Of a stretch of 64,000 nucleotides of DNA, positions 55,066-64,000 are shown one piece after another. The translations under genes were made by a program, and so were the position numbers. This stretch comes from Sistotremastrum niveocremeum HHB9708. Lineage: Eukaryota > Basidiomycota > Agaricomycetes > Sistotremastrales > Sistotremastraceae. Location: the NCBI GenBank assembly GCA_001630475.1, contig KV419428.1:145565-209564 (forward strand). Reading direction: 5' to 3'. How positions within the stretch are numbered: the first letter of the stretch is position 1; each line of letters begins with the position of its first letter. The notes under the pieces are model-generated. The model was given only the letters and a program-made list of their open reading frames with translations. It was not told the DNA's origin and did not search any database.

Positions 55066-56290
55066 TGTTCTTTACACGTTAGCAGCAAGTGATTCGTAGC
55101 CGTAGCTTTCGTTTTCAAACCCCGATCGCTCACTTGCTGCCGCAGCCGTCGAAGGCCCATCATGCATCATTCTGCCTCTAAGTCTGATTTCAAGCCAAAT
55201 CCATCAAGAGACCAAGCATCCTATTCAATTAGGGGCGAAACTGTAACCTTTCAGTACCCCCAGGAGTTGTATAACGTGCGTGGAAGGCGACTTCTTTCCA
55301 CGCGACTCACGCTGGTTGATGGATTGTAGCACTTCTCTAACTCAGTTGGAAGCTGCAAACATTGACCGCGATATATTTATCCAGCTCTCTCGATTCCTTA
55401 CGTGGACACGTACTAGAACCTTCAAAATGTCACGATCCGAGACCTTATATCCAATTTTCTCAGCTCTATGGCGCTCCAAGATTTCTGCAGTTTTCTAAGT
55501 TTCGTCATCAAAGAAACTAGATCATGTGGCATCCGTTGACTTATCATTGTACTCTATACTCGTCTGCCGATTTTGACTTCGGCTTTTGCTTCTTGTGGGC
55601 TTCATAACAGCCTTGAATTCCAGACGGAGTCTTATCATCGAGCTAACCTAACGGTACATTCCCTCATCTGAACGCCTCGTAAAGGCGAAAGACTTTTCCC
55701 ACTCGTGGATATTCGATCTGCAAATAGCCTCCGGCCCTACCCTCTCATTATAACGCCTCTCGAAATGAATGCCGCTGAACCTGCTTAGGGCTTCCAGCCT
55801 ACTGTCTATTGTCTAACACACACTGGTGCTCTCGAAGTCGCTTCAGGTACTCTCACGCAGCAATGTTGCATTATACTGAATGGGCTGAACACATCGACCT
55901 CTTCTGTCAACCTACTAGCATGCATGGACATGGAGCGAGAACACGGTAAACAGATAGGCCTCAGTATGCGTTGTTCACACGAAATACGTGGCTGAGCATC
56001 CGAAAGCAACACTGTCGCGTCCTGTGTCATGATAAAGGAGACGTCAGAGGAGATCAGTCAAGATCTATGAAACATAGCGGGCTGCGACGTTCGTCTCTCC
56101 ATATGCTCACAAGTACTGTTCGCAACAACAAGTGCAGATCTGTGTGATATACGTGGTCATGGTAGCACATGCAAATGTCATTCTGCAACAAAACCCATGC
56201 GGTTTGACAGAAACAACGCTAGCCGAGCGCGGGATACAGTATAAAACATTTCTCCTTTAGTATACACGTTCGAACCCAAGAAAGATCAAG
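55066..56290. other. Intergenic between COPB2 start and nuclease stop
   Basis: About 1.2 kb. It includes the COPB2 promoter and the 3' flank of the nuclease gene. No open frame above 75 codons looks coding and no repeat was recognised. Confidence 0.4.
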
Positions 56291-57798
56291 CTACACAATA
56301 GTTACTCCATCGAAGATAACATTGAGCCATGCTGCAAGGCGATAACCCTGTTTCGCAATTTGGGTATCGATAATCGGAATTGCAGTATTGAAGTAGGAGC
56401 CAGTGCACAAGTCTGTGCCGTTCACAAAATTGAAGACAACGGACTGTTTTTACACATGAGTGGGAGGTTCACAATGAGCGCCTGAAAGTTACAAATCGCA
56501 ATACTCACACAGTCAAAGGTGTTCGAATCCTGGGCCCATGCGAGAGGACAAGCGAGCTCGGGAATTGTGTCTTGGGCGGAGCGGCGGAAAGCATGTTTCC
56601 TGGCAAGCGCAACGTCATCTTCAATGGTTGTACCAATCAGACCACGTTTGGACGATTGTGTGGATGTGACGGAAGAGCAGGAAATCCAAGAAGCAGCTTC
56701 TGATTGGTACTCGCCACTCTGAAAAAGGATGAGTTTACCTCGTAGAGAATCGACGGAATAATCTCGTTACCTGGATTCTGGCAACCAGGGTGCTTGCCCA
56801 AGTAGTAACAGAACCGCCGTAAAGCGCGTTGAGATTTTGAGTGATCATACCCGTGTCTGCCAGATCTACGTTAGTATCTCATGCACAATAACCATCAGTT
56901 CCGCGTACCCCAAGTCTACATGGGGATCAGTCAAACTTGAAATGGGAAAACTTGAAAGAAACTTACGGCATGAAGATTAGTCTTCTTGCCCGCGCATTTG
57001 GTAGTTATGTCGTTTCCGCCGACTTCCAAAGCTTCGACGTGCAAAGGCTGGCCAATGTCTCCAATAAACTGAAGCACAGGTGAGAACCCGCCAATGGATC
57101 CAAGTGTCTCAAATAATACTCACATGGTCTGGAAGATCGACGAGTGGGAATCAAACAATAGTGAGATTCTGAAAACGCTTACCGAGAAACTTGAGTGCTT
57201 CTTGGCGTTGCATATCATCAAGAGTTGTGTCCTGAATACGCGTGGTGTAGTTGGATATTGCGGTTACTGATGAATGACCATGAGAAAAATTATGCGAGAC
57301 GTTTGAACTTCGACACATACGAGTACAAAATCCTGTTGCGCAATCGCGACTCTGAGAAACAGAGCATGAGCCGTCTAAGGGTTCATCTGTCGTCTGGGAT
57401 CAGATAACACCCGAGGAGACACGAGCACATGCAGACCTTCGGCGTCAATGAAGTGAAGTGGCGCGGACCACGAATATGCCTTTTCTTCTCGGACAGTGTC
57501 AGCCCACTATAGACTTTTGGGTCAACTTCTGAGCAGACAAGCATGGGTCACAAAATACGAACCGGGGCAGCAGGTCCCAAAGACTCGTTGTACGTAGCGC
57601 CCAAAGAGGACTGAACAAACGCCAAAGCGTTCGGGGCCAAAAACTGCATTGCTACATATCTGCGGACCATAGTGAGCTCTGGTAGTCACTGACTGGGACC
57701 TAGAAAAAGGCTCACCCCACTGTCTCGTGGCCAAGTTCTCCCCAAGCGACTGCTTGACCAGCCAAAACGCAGGTACAAAAAATAGCGGTGGTGAGCAT
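56291..57798 (-). CDS. Secreted S1/P1-type nuclease (320 aa), two microexons
   Basis: Eleven exons fit in phase: 57,798-57,716; 57,659-57,563; 57,506-57,437; 57,386-57,321; 57,266-57,183; 57,128-57,124 (5 nt); 57,068-56,967; 56,915-56,909 (7 nt); 56,856-56,771; 56,718-56,509; 56,443-56,291. A signal peptide (MLTTAIFCTCVLAGQAVA) precedes the mature start WGELGHETVG. All nine zinc ligands of the family can be placed: Trp and His of WGELGH, Asp of WADTV, His of APLHFIDAE, His/Asp/His of HFIGDIGQPLH, and His/Asp of LHATWD. The enzyme family cuts single-stranded DNA and RNA outside the cell. Alternative Met codons upstream add a hydrophilic extension and are unlikely. Confidence 0.95.
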
Positions 57799-58142
57799 GA
57801 TGGTGTCTGGAAGGCAAGGAAACCAAGCAGGCAAGGAGAGCAGGTATCTGTTCAGGCGACTTTTATACAAAGTAAAGTATAGCAAGTGAGGAGCGAGAGC
57901 ATGAGGAGCATTAGCTTCGAAACAACGAACAGCATGCTCTGTAAACAAAGTGCCGTACGGAGGATAAGAGGATACTCACGTGCGTCGACTTCGGAGTCCA
58001 CAGAAGCGCCATCATGATCGTTCGCTGAGCTCGGGATCAAATGGAACAGAGGAGAGTCTAGAACGTCGGGGAACAGCTCGGCCGGGCAGCAAAACATTGA
58101 CGGAGATAGCGGAGATGTGACATCGGACAGGCTTGCTCATCG
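57799..58142. other. Divergent promoter region, nuclease and BAG copy 2
   Basis: Similarity to the region upstream of BAG copy 1 begins near 58,055. The left part should hold the nuclease promoter. No gene was seen. Confidence 0.45.
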
Positions 58143-58155
58143 TTCTCGAATATTC
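58143..58155 (+). promoter_or_regulatory. Heat-shock element of BAG copy 2
   Basis: TTCTCGAATATTC gives three alternating units with two-base spacing, about 160 bp before the start codon. It is identical to the element of copy 1. Confidence 0.7.
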
Positions 58156-58236
58156 AGGTCGCATCCACCGACGACGCGCAACGGACAATTGCAACGACGC
58201 GCGTCCTGCGCTGACGAATCTATCCATATCTTTGCC

Positions 58237-58242
58237 TATAAA
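58237..58242 (+). promoter_or_regulatory. TATA box of BAG copy 2
   Basis: TATAAA, 75 bp before the start codon, in the same context as in copy 1. Confidence 0.7.
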
Positions 58243-58316
58243 GAGAAAGCTGAAGATGACGCAGTATCATCAGTCTCTCTTCAGAGAACGTATCTCCTCT
58301 ATTGGAAATATCCAGC

Positions 58317-60185
58317 ATGCTCGTCTTTGCTCCCCAAGCTTACCCCCAGTTCCACCTTCGACCTCAACGACCTCGTGCTCAGCGCGAGTCTCCCAGGGAG
58401 CGTTACCTTCGTGCTCTAGCTGCAGAGCAGGCCGCTCGCGAAGAATACGAGGCTGAACTTGCTGAACAAGTTTACGATCCGTATTCCAATTACTCTGGCG
58501 ACTACTTCGAATCTCCCTTCCCCTCACGTGGCAACCCTCTGCGCTCTTCGTATGGCCGTCTCGAATCTCCTTACGTTTCTCGTCGAGATCTCGCTCTTTA
58601 CCTCCAGCAAGAGCAGGAGGAGGCTGAGGCTATCGAGTATCTAAGACGCCAGCAACAGGCCGAAGCGGCTCGTCGTGCAGCCATCCAGGCCCGACAAGAG
58701 GAGGTTGCAAGGCGCAAGCAGCGCGTTGCGGAAATCAAGCGTCAGCAGTACCAGCGGTATGTCGAGCAAGTGAAGGCAGCGAAGGCTCGAGAGCAGGAGG
58801 CGGCTCTACAGGAGACGTTGGCCGCCGTCTTCGCAGCATATCTTCTCGAACAGAAGGTCGGTCTATACCGTCACCGTCCTTACTTACAAGTACTCATCAA
58901 TCCACCGCAGGAATCGAACGGGAACCCTGTACCAGCACCTCAGAAGCCCGCCGTTCAACCTACTCAGACGCAGGAGGCGAAGCAGCTGAAGAAGCCCTCG
59001 GAACGTCGACAACGGTTGAACCACTCGTTCACCACTATCTTTGGCACTCCCGTTGGCAGTCATGTTAAGGTACGTCTTCATCGTCTATGTTGCCTACATC
59101 AGCGTCTAATATCCCGCCAGGACTACCCGGCTGAGGCGATCAAGGCCGCCAAGGTTGCCTTCAAGTTTGTGCCACCGACTCAGACGGCGCCAGAACCCAA
59201 CACCCAGTCATCTTTGGACAAGCTCGCGGCGATCCGCTCCGAGTTCGTCTCGCTCACTTCGTCGTTCTCCTTCCCCTCAACTCTCGTCTTCGATCCCACA
59301 TCCCCCTCTCCCAAACTCGCTTTCAATTCCATCAATGCCGCTCTGCACTCTTACGAAGAGTCGCTCATGAAGCTTCTGTCGAAGCTTGACGCTGTCGAGT
59401 CCGATGGAGACGAGAACATCAGGACGACTCGCAAGGAGATCGCTCGATTGGTCGAGGCTGCTCTTCAGGGCTTGGATGCGGAGAAGGAGGAGATGTGGAA
59501 GAAACAGAGGGTAGAGACGAGCACTGGCGCTGCTCCTGTGACAGGCTACGAAATAGTCGATGATGCTTCTGAGACATCAGATGCAGCCACGACCGCCATC
59601 TCGATTCCCATCGCAGGACCTAGCGAATCCACCCCAGTCGTGAGCGAGACGCCTCGGGAGACAGTCTCTGTTCCTGTCGGACCATCCAGCGCTCTGGAAC
59701 TGGATGTCACTATCTCACACCCCACCTCAGTCATCCTCAGCAGCGAACCTTCGCCTGCATCGTCTGCCACAAAACCGCACCTCGAGTCACATGCCGTCGA
59801 GACTCCAGATGTTTCTTCTACGTCTGCCACCGCCGATGCCGATGAAGCTCAACACCAGGTCGCTCCACAAGAATCCGAGCCATCAACCTCCGATTCTCCT
59901 GCCTTGCTCGACGATCTATCATCCACCGAGTCCGTACCCCAAATCCTCTCTCCTCCTGTTATGGACGACTCGCCAGCTTCACCGTCGACTAGCGAAACAA
60001 CGGAAGAGCCGGCTGTGCCAGCCCCTGAAGTCAATTTGACTTCGTCCGCCGATGAAGCCATCGACTACGGCTCGGACGAGTCTGATACCAAGTCGGTCTC
60101 CTCAGTGTCGTCGACGGCAACACAAGAATCATTGGAGGTTGTGGATCACTCGTCAGACGAGGAGGAATTCGAGGTTGTAGGTTAA
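58317..60185 (+). CDS. BAG-domain protein (Hsp70 co-chaperone), copy 2 (587 aa)
   Basis: Exons are 58,317-58,856, 58,911-59,069 and 59,121-60,185. Layout is as in copy 1, with very similar N-terminus, coiled coil (QQQAEAARRAAIQARQEEVA) and BAG domain (about 59,205-59,500), and a tail that differs more and ends EEEFEVVG. Intron 1 here is 54 nt with a weaker donor (GTCGGT). It has no stop, so retention would only insert 18 residues. The orientation is opposite to copy 1. Promoter similarity extends about 260 bp upstream of the ATG. The BAG helices carry the residues typical for Hsp70 binding (DENIR...RKEI). Confidence 0.9.
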   Translation: MLVFAPQAYPQFHLRPQRPRAQRESPRERYLRALAAEQAAREEYEAELAEQVYDPYSNYSGDYFESPFPSRGNPLRSSYGRLESPYVSRRDLALYLQQEQEEAEAIEYLRRQQQAEAARRAAIQARQEEVARRKQRVAEIKRQQYQRYVEQVKAAKAREQEAALQETLAAVFAAYLLEQKVGLYRHRPYLQVLINPPQESNGNPVPAPQKPAVQPTQTQEAKQLKKPSERRQRLNHSFTTIFGTPVGSHVKVRLHRLCCLHQRLISRQDYPAEAIKAAKVAFKFVPPTQTAPEPNTQSSLDKLAAIRSEFVSLTSSFSFPSTLVFDPTSPSPKLAFNSINAALHSYEESLMKLLSKLDAVESDGDENIRTTRKEIARLVEAALQGLDAEKEEMWKKQRVETSTGAAPVTGYEIVDDASETSDAATTAISIPIAGPSESTPVVSETPRETVSVPVGPSSALELDVTISHPTSVILSSEPSPASSATKPHLESHAVETPDVSSTSATADADEAQHQVAPQESEPSTSDSPALLDDLSSTESVPQILSPPVMDDSPASPSTSETTEEPAVPAPEVNLTSSADEAIDYGSDESDTKSVSSVSSTATQESLEVVDHSSDEEEFEVVG

Positions 60186-60432
60186 GTTTATTCATCATGT
60201 TTCCGTCTTTTTCCAAGCTCTTTTCCATATTGTATCCTTCCACATCATACTCAATTTCTTCATTACATGTATCATAATGCGTATAAAGCGAACACAATGC
60301 CACCCAAAATCAGGATATATTCGACAGCAGAAGCTGAAATGCAAAGAACCGGAGTCAGTTTGACGAGAAGCTTCGGGTTTCTAGGATTAAAATCAGAAGT
60401 GTGCTACTTGAAAGAATGAATACGATGCTCAC

Positions 60433-61594
60433 CTTGCAAGACTTGACCAGCCTGACTGCCAATTCTTCTTGAGTCGGCAGATGCAACGCAACACAGGCGC
60501 TCTCTCCCAAAATACTGTTATGCAGGAGAAAGCACGGTGGGACCTCGACGTCTCCAAAGGAGAACCAGGGCCGGGCATGATCTCCGAGGAGATCAACGAC
60601 GGTCCCAATCGATAGCTATACGCGTGTTTTAACTCGCCGGCTGAAACAGCCGGAGAGTGCCCCATCCCCCATCTTGCGACGAGGCCTCGCAGCCAACCCG
60701 GCAGTCCATTCAGCTCTCAAAGGTGCATCAGTCCAGTCATCGTGCTACACACGCGCGAGCCTTTCCTTCGCCAGAGGTGTAGTTCCGAAGAACAGGGAGC
60801 CCCTACAAGTGGACATGGCGGTAGGTCTGAAGAAAGAAAAGCTGAGATCGAAAATTCGCCAGACAATGTAGCTTGCTGTCTTCATTTCGAGCTCCTAATC
60901 AATTCGTTGCCAGATTTCTCTTGAGAATAGCGAAGGAGAAGAGAATATTGATCAAGGCAAACGAGCAGATGCTGAGGCGACACGGTCAGGAAATGGCCCT
61001 CGGAGTCGGCTTTCGGGTTGTCCGCCGCTTTCGGCTCCGAAGCCGGACTTCGGCAACCGTGCATCTGCTTGCTCTTTCGAGCCATCTGCTATATTTCTGC
61101 TGAGCCCTCCTCACAAGCAAGTCACGTTCGCGTGGGACTTCCAAACATTGCCAGGTGCTATAACAATTGCCAAAATTTGAATCTCAGCTCTCTGTGTTGA
61201 GACCCCCCTCCATGTTCACCCCAGCAGTGGGCTCGCTGTTCTTCGGAACTGACACCATTGGAGACGGAACGGCTCGTGCGTGTGTAGCACGACGACTGTC
61301 CTATGGACCGTGGAAAGAGTTAATGGACTGGAGGACTGGCTGCGTGGCCCCGTCGCAAGGCGAGGCACTTTCCTCCTGTCTGGGAGGCGAGTTAAAACCG
61401 CGTATCATAGCTGGGAAGTGGTTCCGGGCTTGGTCTCTTCGGAGGCCTCGCCTGTCGAGCCTTAATCTCCCTTTGGAGACTTCCGAGGTGTCAACACCCT
61501 TCATCCCATATAACAGTATCTTGGGAATGAGCATCGGTGTTGCATTAGGTTTGCCGACTTTAATTAGCAGGAATTAATAGCCCAGTCCCGCAAG
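60433..61594. repeat. LIR-D: long inverted repeat, both arms type II
   Basis: Left and right arms are both of the type II sequence, shared with the right arms of LIR-B and LIR-C. Landmarks are TTTTAACTCGCC/GGCGAGTTAAAA, GTCGCAAGGCGAGG and the TTCGGAACTGAC region. The ends are outward donors (TTGCAAG|GTGAGC on the minus strand at the left, CGCAAG|GTGAAT at 61,595). On the left the intron reads to TTTAATCCTAG (about 60,383). The following exon-like AAACCCGAAGCTTCTCGTC points antisense into the 3' end of BAG copy 2, as LIR-C does for copy 1. Confidence 0.78.
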
Positions 61595-62966
61595 GTGAAT
61601 ATGGCATACATCTCTAGGTCGGTCTATCCTGATCTGACTTACAGAACACCTAATCTCCTCGTCAAACGGGATTCGATGGCCGTCCTCGAAGTCCTCTTCT
61701 TGTTCATTGTTATGAACAGAAATGGCTGGAAACGAAGATATCAAGCTACATAACGTGGCGCCATTTTCGGACTCGGCCTTCTCCTTTATCTTATATCACA
61801 GGTTGACCAGACATGCATGAGAGAGAGCACCGGGTGGCTGCGTTGACGTTCGTCGACCTCAGAGGAGGTAACATTCAACGTTCGCGCGGTGAGTACCTTG
61901 TAATTATCTCTGTTATAATCGATGTCAACACTCATGATTCCCCTTCACTCTTGACCCAGATCTTCGTCCTGGAACTCTGAGTGTTCACGTTAATAGTAAA
62001 CCCGGGCCCAACCCCGTTCTCCGTTGCCTAATTTCAATCAGTGGAATGTGTCCCTTGATGCGCCGCCGTATCCAAGGCCGTATACTCACTTGCATTATCA
62101 CACCTCCACTGGCATCCAGTCAGTGATACAAGTATTATGAGACAAGAATCTCACTGTTCCGAAGAATCAGTATCGTAAATCCTCGAACAGCGACGAAGGT
62201 CCGGGATGAGTTCGCATTTGTCTCAAATTTTCCCAGCCTAAGGCTTTTGTCTTGTTCGTAAACAGTTATCCTTCTAATATAGTATGGCGGTGTCTACTGT
62301 GACTTAGGGAAAACGTGATAATATTGGGTCGAATTGAAGATTGACATCAACACAGCTGTAAACACTACAGTACCGACTGACAGCCTGAGCCTTCACCAGC
62401 GAGGCCGCACCCTAGAGCCAGTGTCTGCAGCTACAATGTACTCGATTTCTTTGCCGGCAGTGAAAATTTCAGAAGACAAGCGTTCCAGAACCTGAAATCA
62501 AACCACCTCGACACCTCCAAATATGGATTCGGACGAGGTTCCAATCTCATGGGATGAAGGTGCAGATAATCCAGTTTAATCGGGTCACTACCTTGTTGAG
62601 CGACCTCAATTTTTCTGTTTGAGGCAGAGTAGCCAAGAGACTTCTTGATTTGTGGGTTATCATTTCATTCATGGATTCACTTTGCAATGTTGTTGTCGAC
62701 AGCTATGATCCAACAAGCTTTCGTCAGTGAGACTCGTCGGCGGGTGTCCGTTCTGCTCTGCTCCCAACCCCATCATGCATCACGCTCGGTTCAACAGCCA
62801 TGTTGAAATTGCAACTTGAGAACGACACTAGTCGCAGTTGGCGTACTCAGCGTTTGCTATACACTGGCAATACAGATCGCACCATTTCCGCAGCCGACCC
62901 TCTGGAGAACGCGATCAATTGAATATCACAGCTCGAACAGAAAGAATCAAAGTGGAGTGCTCGCTG
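61595..62966. other. Region between LIR-D and the helix-bundle gene
   Basis: An intron can be read from the LIR-D right donor to TGACTTACAG near 61,644. A degenerate type I arm fragment with its own donor (CGCGCG|GTGAGT, near 61,890) follows. From about 62,000 to 62,960 nothing was recognised; a 72-codon open frame at 62,816 does not join the next gene in phase. Confidence 0.45.
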
Positions 62967-64000
62967 ATGCCAGGTATGTACAACTTGCATGCCCTCGGGA
63001 AGGACGCATACTTATAGGTCACGCCCATCAGTGATTTCTATATTTCTTCGCTTTTCTAGAATCAATGCAACTCTCTTTGGAAACTCCTTCCGATCTCCTC
63101 AAAGGTTTACAGATCCTGCGGAGCGTAGGGGAGGCTATTCCAGCTGGCGGCATACTCAAGGCCGTTGCTGGTATCGGTATTGTAGTTTTGGAGACCGCAG
63201 AGGTAAGCCAGGCTTGAATGGATGCACGTTTCTTGATCTGACAGAACCTTCAGACGATACGAGCGAACAAGAAAGAATGTTCCGATATCGCAAAACGTGC
63301 TGCACAGGATATATTGATGCTCACGTCTCAGCTTACTAGTAACTCGGACAAGGATGCACCTTTGTCTGACGACCTGCGAGATCGCCTCGAGGGCTACCTT
63401 CAGTTAGTTGGACATTCGTCTGCTTGTCAAGTCGCTCATCATCGCACTCTACAGAGTACTTCAGGAAGTCTCGCTGACGGTGACAAGATTGAGCACTGAA
63501 TCCAGGCTGAAGCGTACCCTCCGCTCTGCAAGTATTCAGGAAGATGCGAAAGACTGTTTGAATAAACTCAATGAAGCGTACCAAGCATACGTCGTGAGTC
63601 ACCAATATAATCGCAGGTGACTCAGGCTTATATCAGGCAGCTTCAATTCTCGATAGCTACGGATACTAAATTAACCGCACTTGTGCGCGAAATGCGATCT
63701 CTGAACTCGAAATTAGAGTTGACGATCGCTATGAACCGAGACGAACCTGATGAGGCATGATATTCCGTGATTGACAAGAAATAAAATAGCTCATTCTTCT
63801 TATCAGATTCCTCGGATCCCTATGCAGCAGATCAAATTCGGCGAAGAAATCAGTCGTGTTGAAGAGAAGGCATATATCCTTCGTGTCGAGCATGGGAAAA
63901 TTCAGGCTCCAGCGAGGAGTCTGAGAGCTGTGATATTGCGGAGGTTTGAAGCAAAGTCGGAGAAGGCAAATGAATGCCATGGCTTCCATGATTTCAAAAG
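62967..64000 (+). CDS. MLKL-NTD-like helix-bundle protein, 5' part (runs off window)
   Basis: Likely exons are 62,967-62,973 (MP and one base), 63,061-63,202, 63,245-63,402, 63,455-63,593, 63,641-63,756 and one from about 63,810 on. The product has IPAGGILKAVAGIGIVVLET, then IRANKKECSDIAKRAAQDIL, LQEVSLTVTRLSTESRLKRT and LNKLNEAYQAYV. This spacing is typical of the adaptor/MLKL-NTD-like four-helix bundle found at the N-terminus of many mushroom signalling proteins. The last exon has EKAYILRVEHGKIQAPARSL and VILRRFEAKSEKAN, possibly the start of a kinase-like or repeat module. The start could instead be the ATG at 63,066. The intron near 63,757 seems to use a GC donor. Confidence 0.6.

Overview
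The window is nuclear DNA of a filamentous fungus, most likely a mushroom-forming basidiomycete (Agaricomycete). The signs are genes split by many 42-65 nt introns with GT(A/G)NGT donors, roughly balanced base composition, and protein types common in that group: a Ser-rich BAG-domain protein, a fungal 4-TM protein, an S1/P1 nuclease with many introns, and a protein with an MLKL-NTD-like adaptor helix bundle. No bacterial, viral or organellar genes were recognised.

Positions 1-37,000 form a duplicated, decaying accessory region. Four repeat families alternate: (i) BAG-domain genes, one intact (34,870-36,744) and three remnants; (ii) 1.2-kb long inverted-repeat elements, here called LIR, whose two ends both finish in an outward-facing splice donor; (iii) a 2.4-kb unit R2 (four copies); (iv) a block R1 (two copies) holding three small multi-exon genes of unknown function. 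Read on the minus strand, the order is BAG-LIR-R2-BAG-LIR-[4-TM gene]-R2-R1, then again BAG-LIR-R2-BAG-[hypothetical gene]-R2-R1. The same BAG/R2 and R1/R2 junctions recur in both halves, so a two-unit block was itself duplicated and then eroded. In R1 copy 1 a deletion of about 2.4 kb joined two neighbouring genes into an open fusion gene. Non-autonomous transposons sit in a BAG remnant (244 bp, 3-bp TSD) and in an exon of the 4-TM gene (830 bp, hAT-type, 8-bp TSD).

Positions 37,300-57,800 are a conserved core of ordinary genes: BAP31-like ER protein, large PPR-like mitochondrial protein, single-TM protein, fungal amino-acid/GABA-type permease, two small proteins (one with a WW domain), a divergent third BAG gene, coatomer beta' (COPB2/SEC27) and a secreted S1/P1 nuclease. 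The nuclease gene contains 5-nt and 7-nt microexons next to zinc-ligand codons.

Positions 58,000-61,600 hold a second BAG-LIR cassette in opposite orientation to the one at 33.4-37.0 kb, so the core is flanked by inverted copies. Both intact BAG genes share a perfect three-unit heat-shock element and a TATA box, which fits an Hsp70 co-chaperone. The right edge (62,967 onward) enters a gene with a predicted MLKL-NTD-like helix bundle that runs off the window.

All exon models were built by eye from splice consensus and reading-frame phase. Family names rest on recognised motifs, without any database search.
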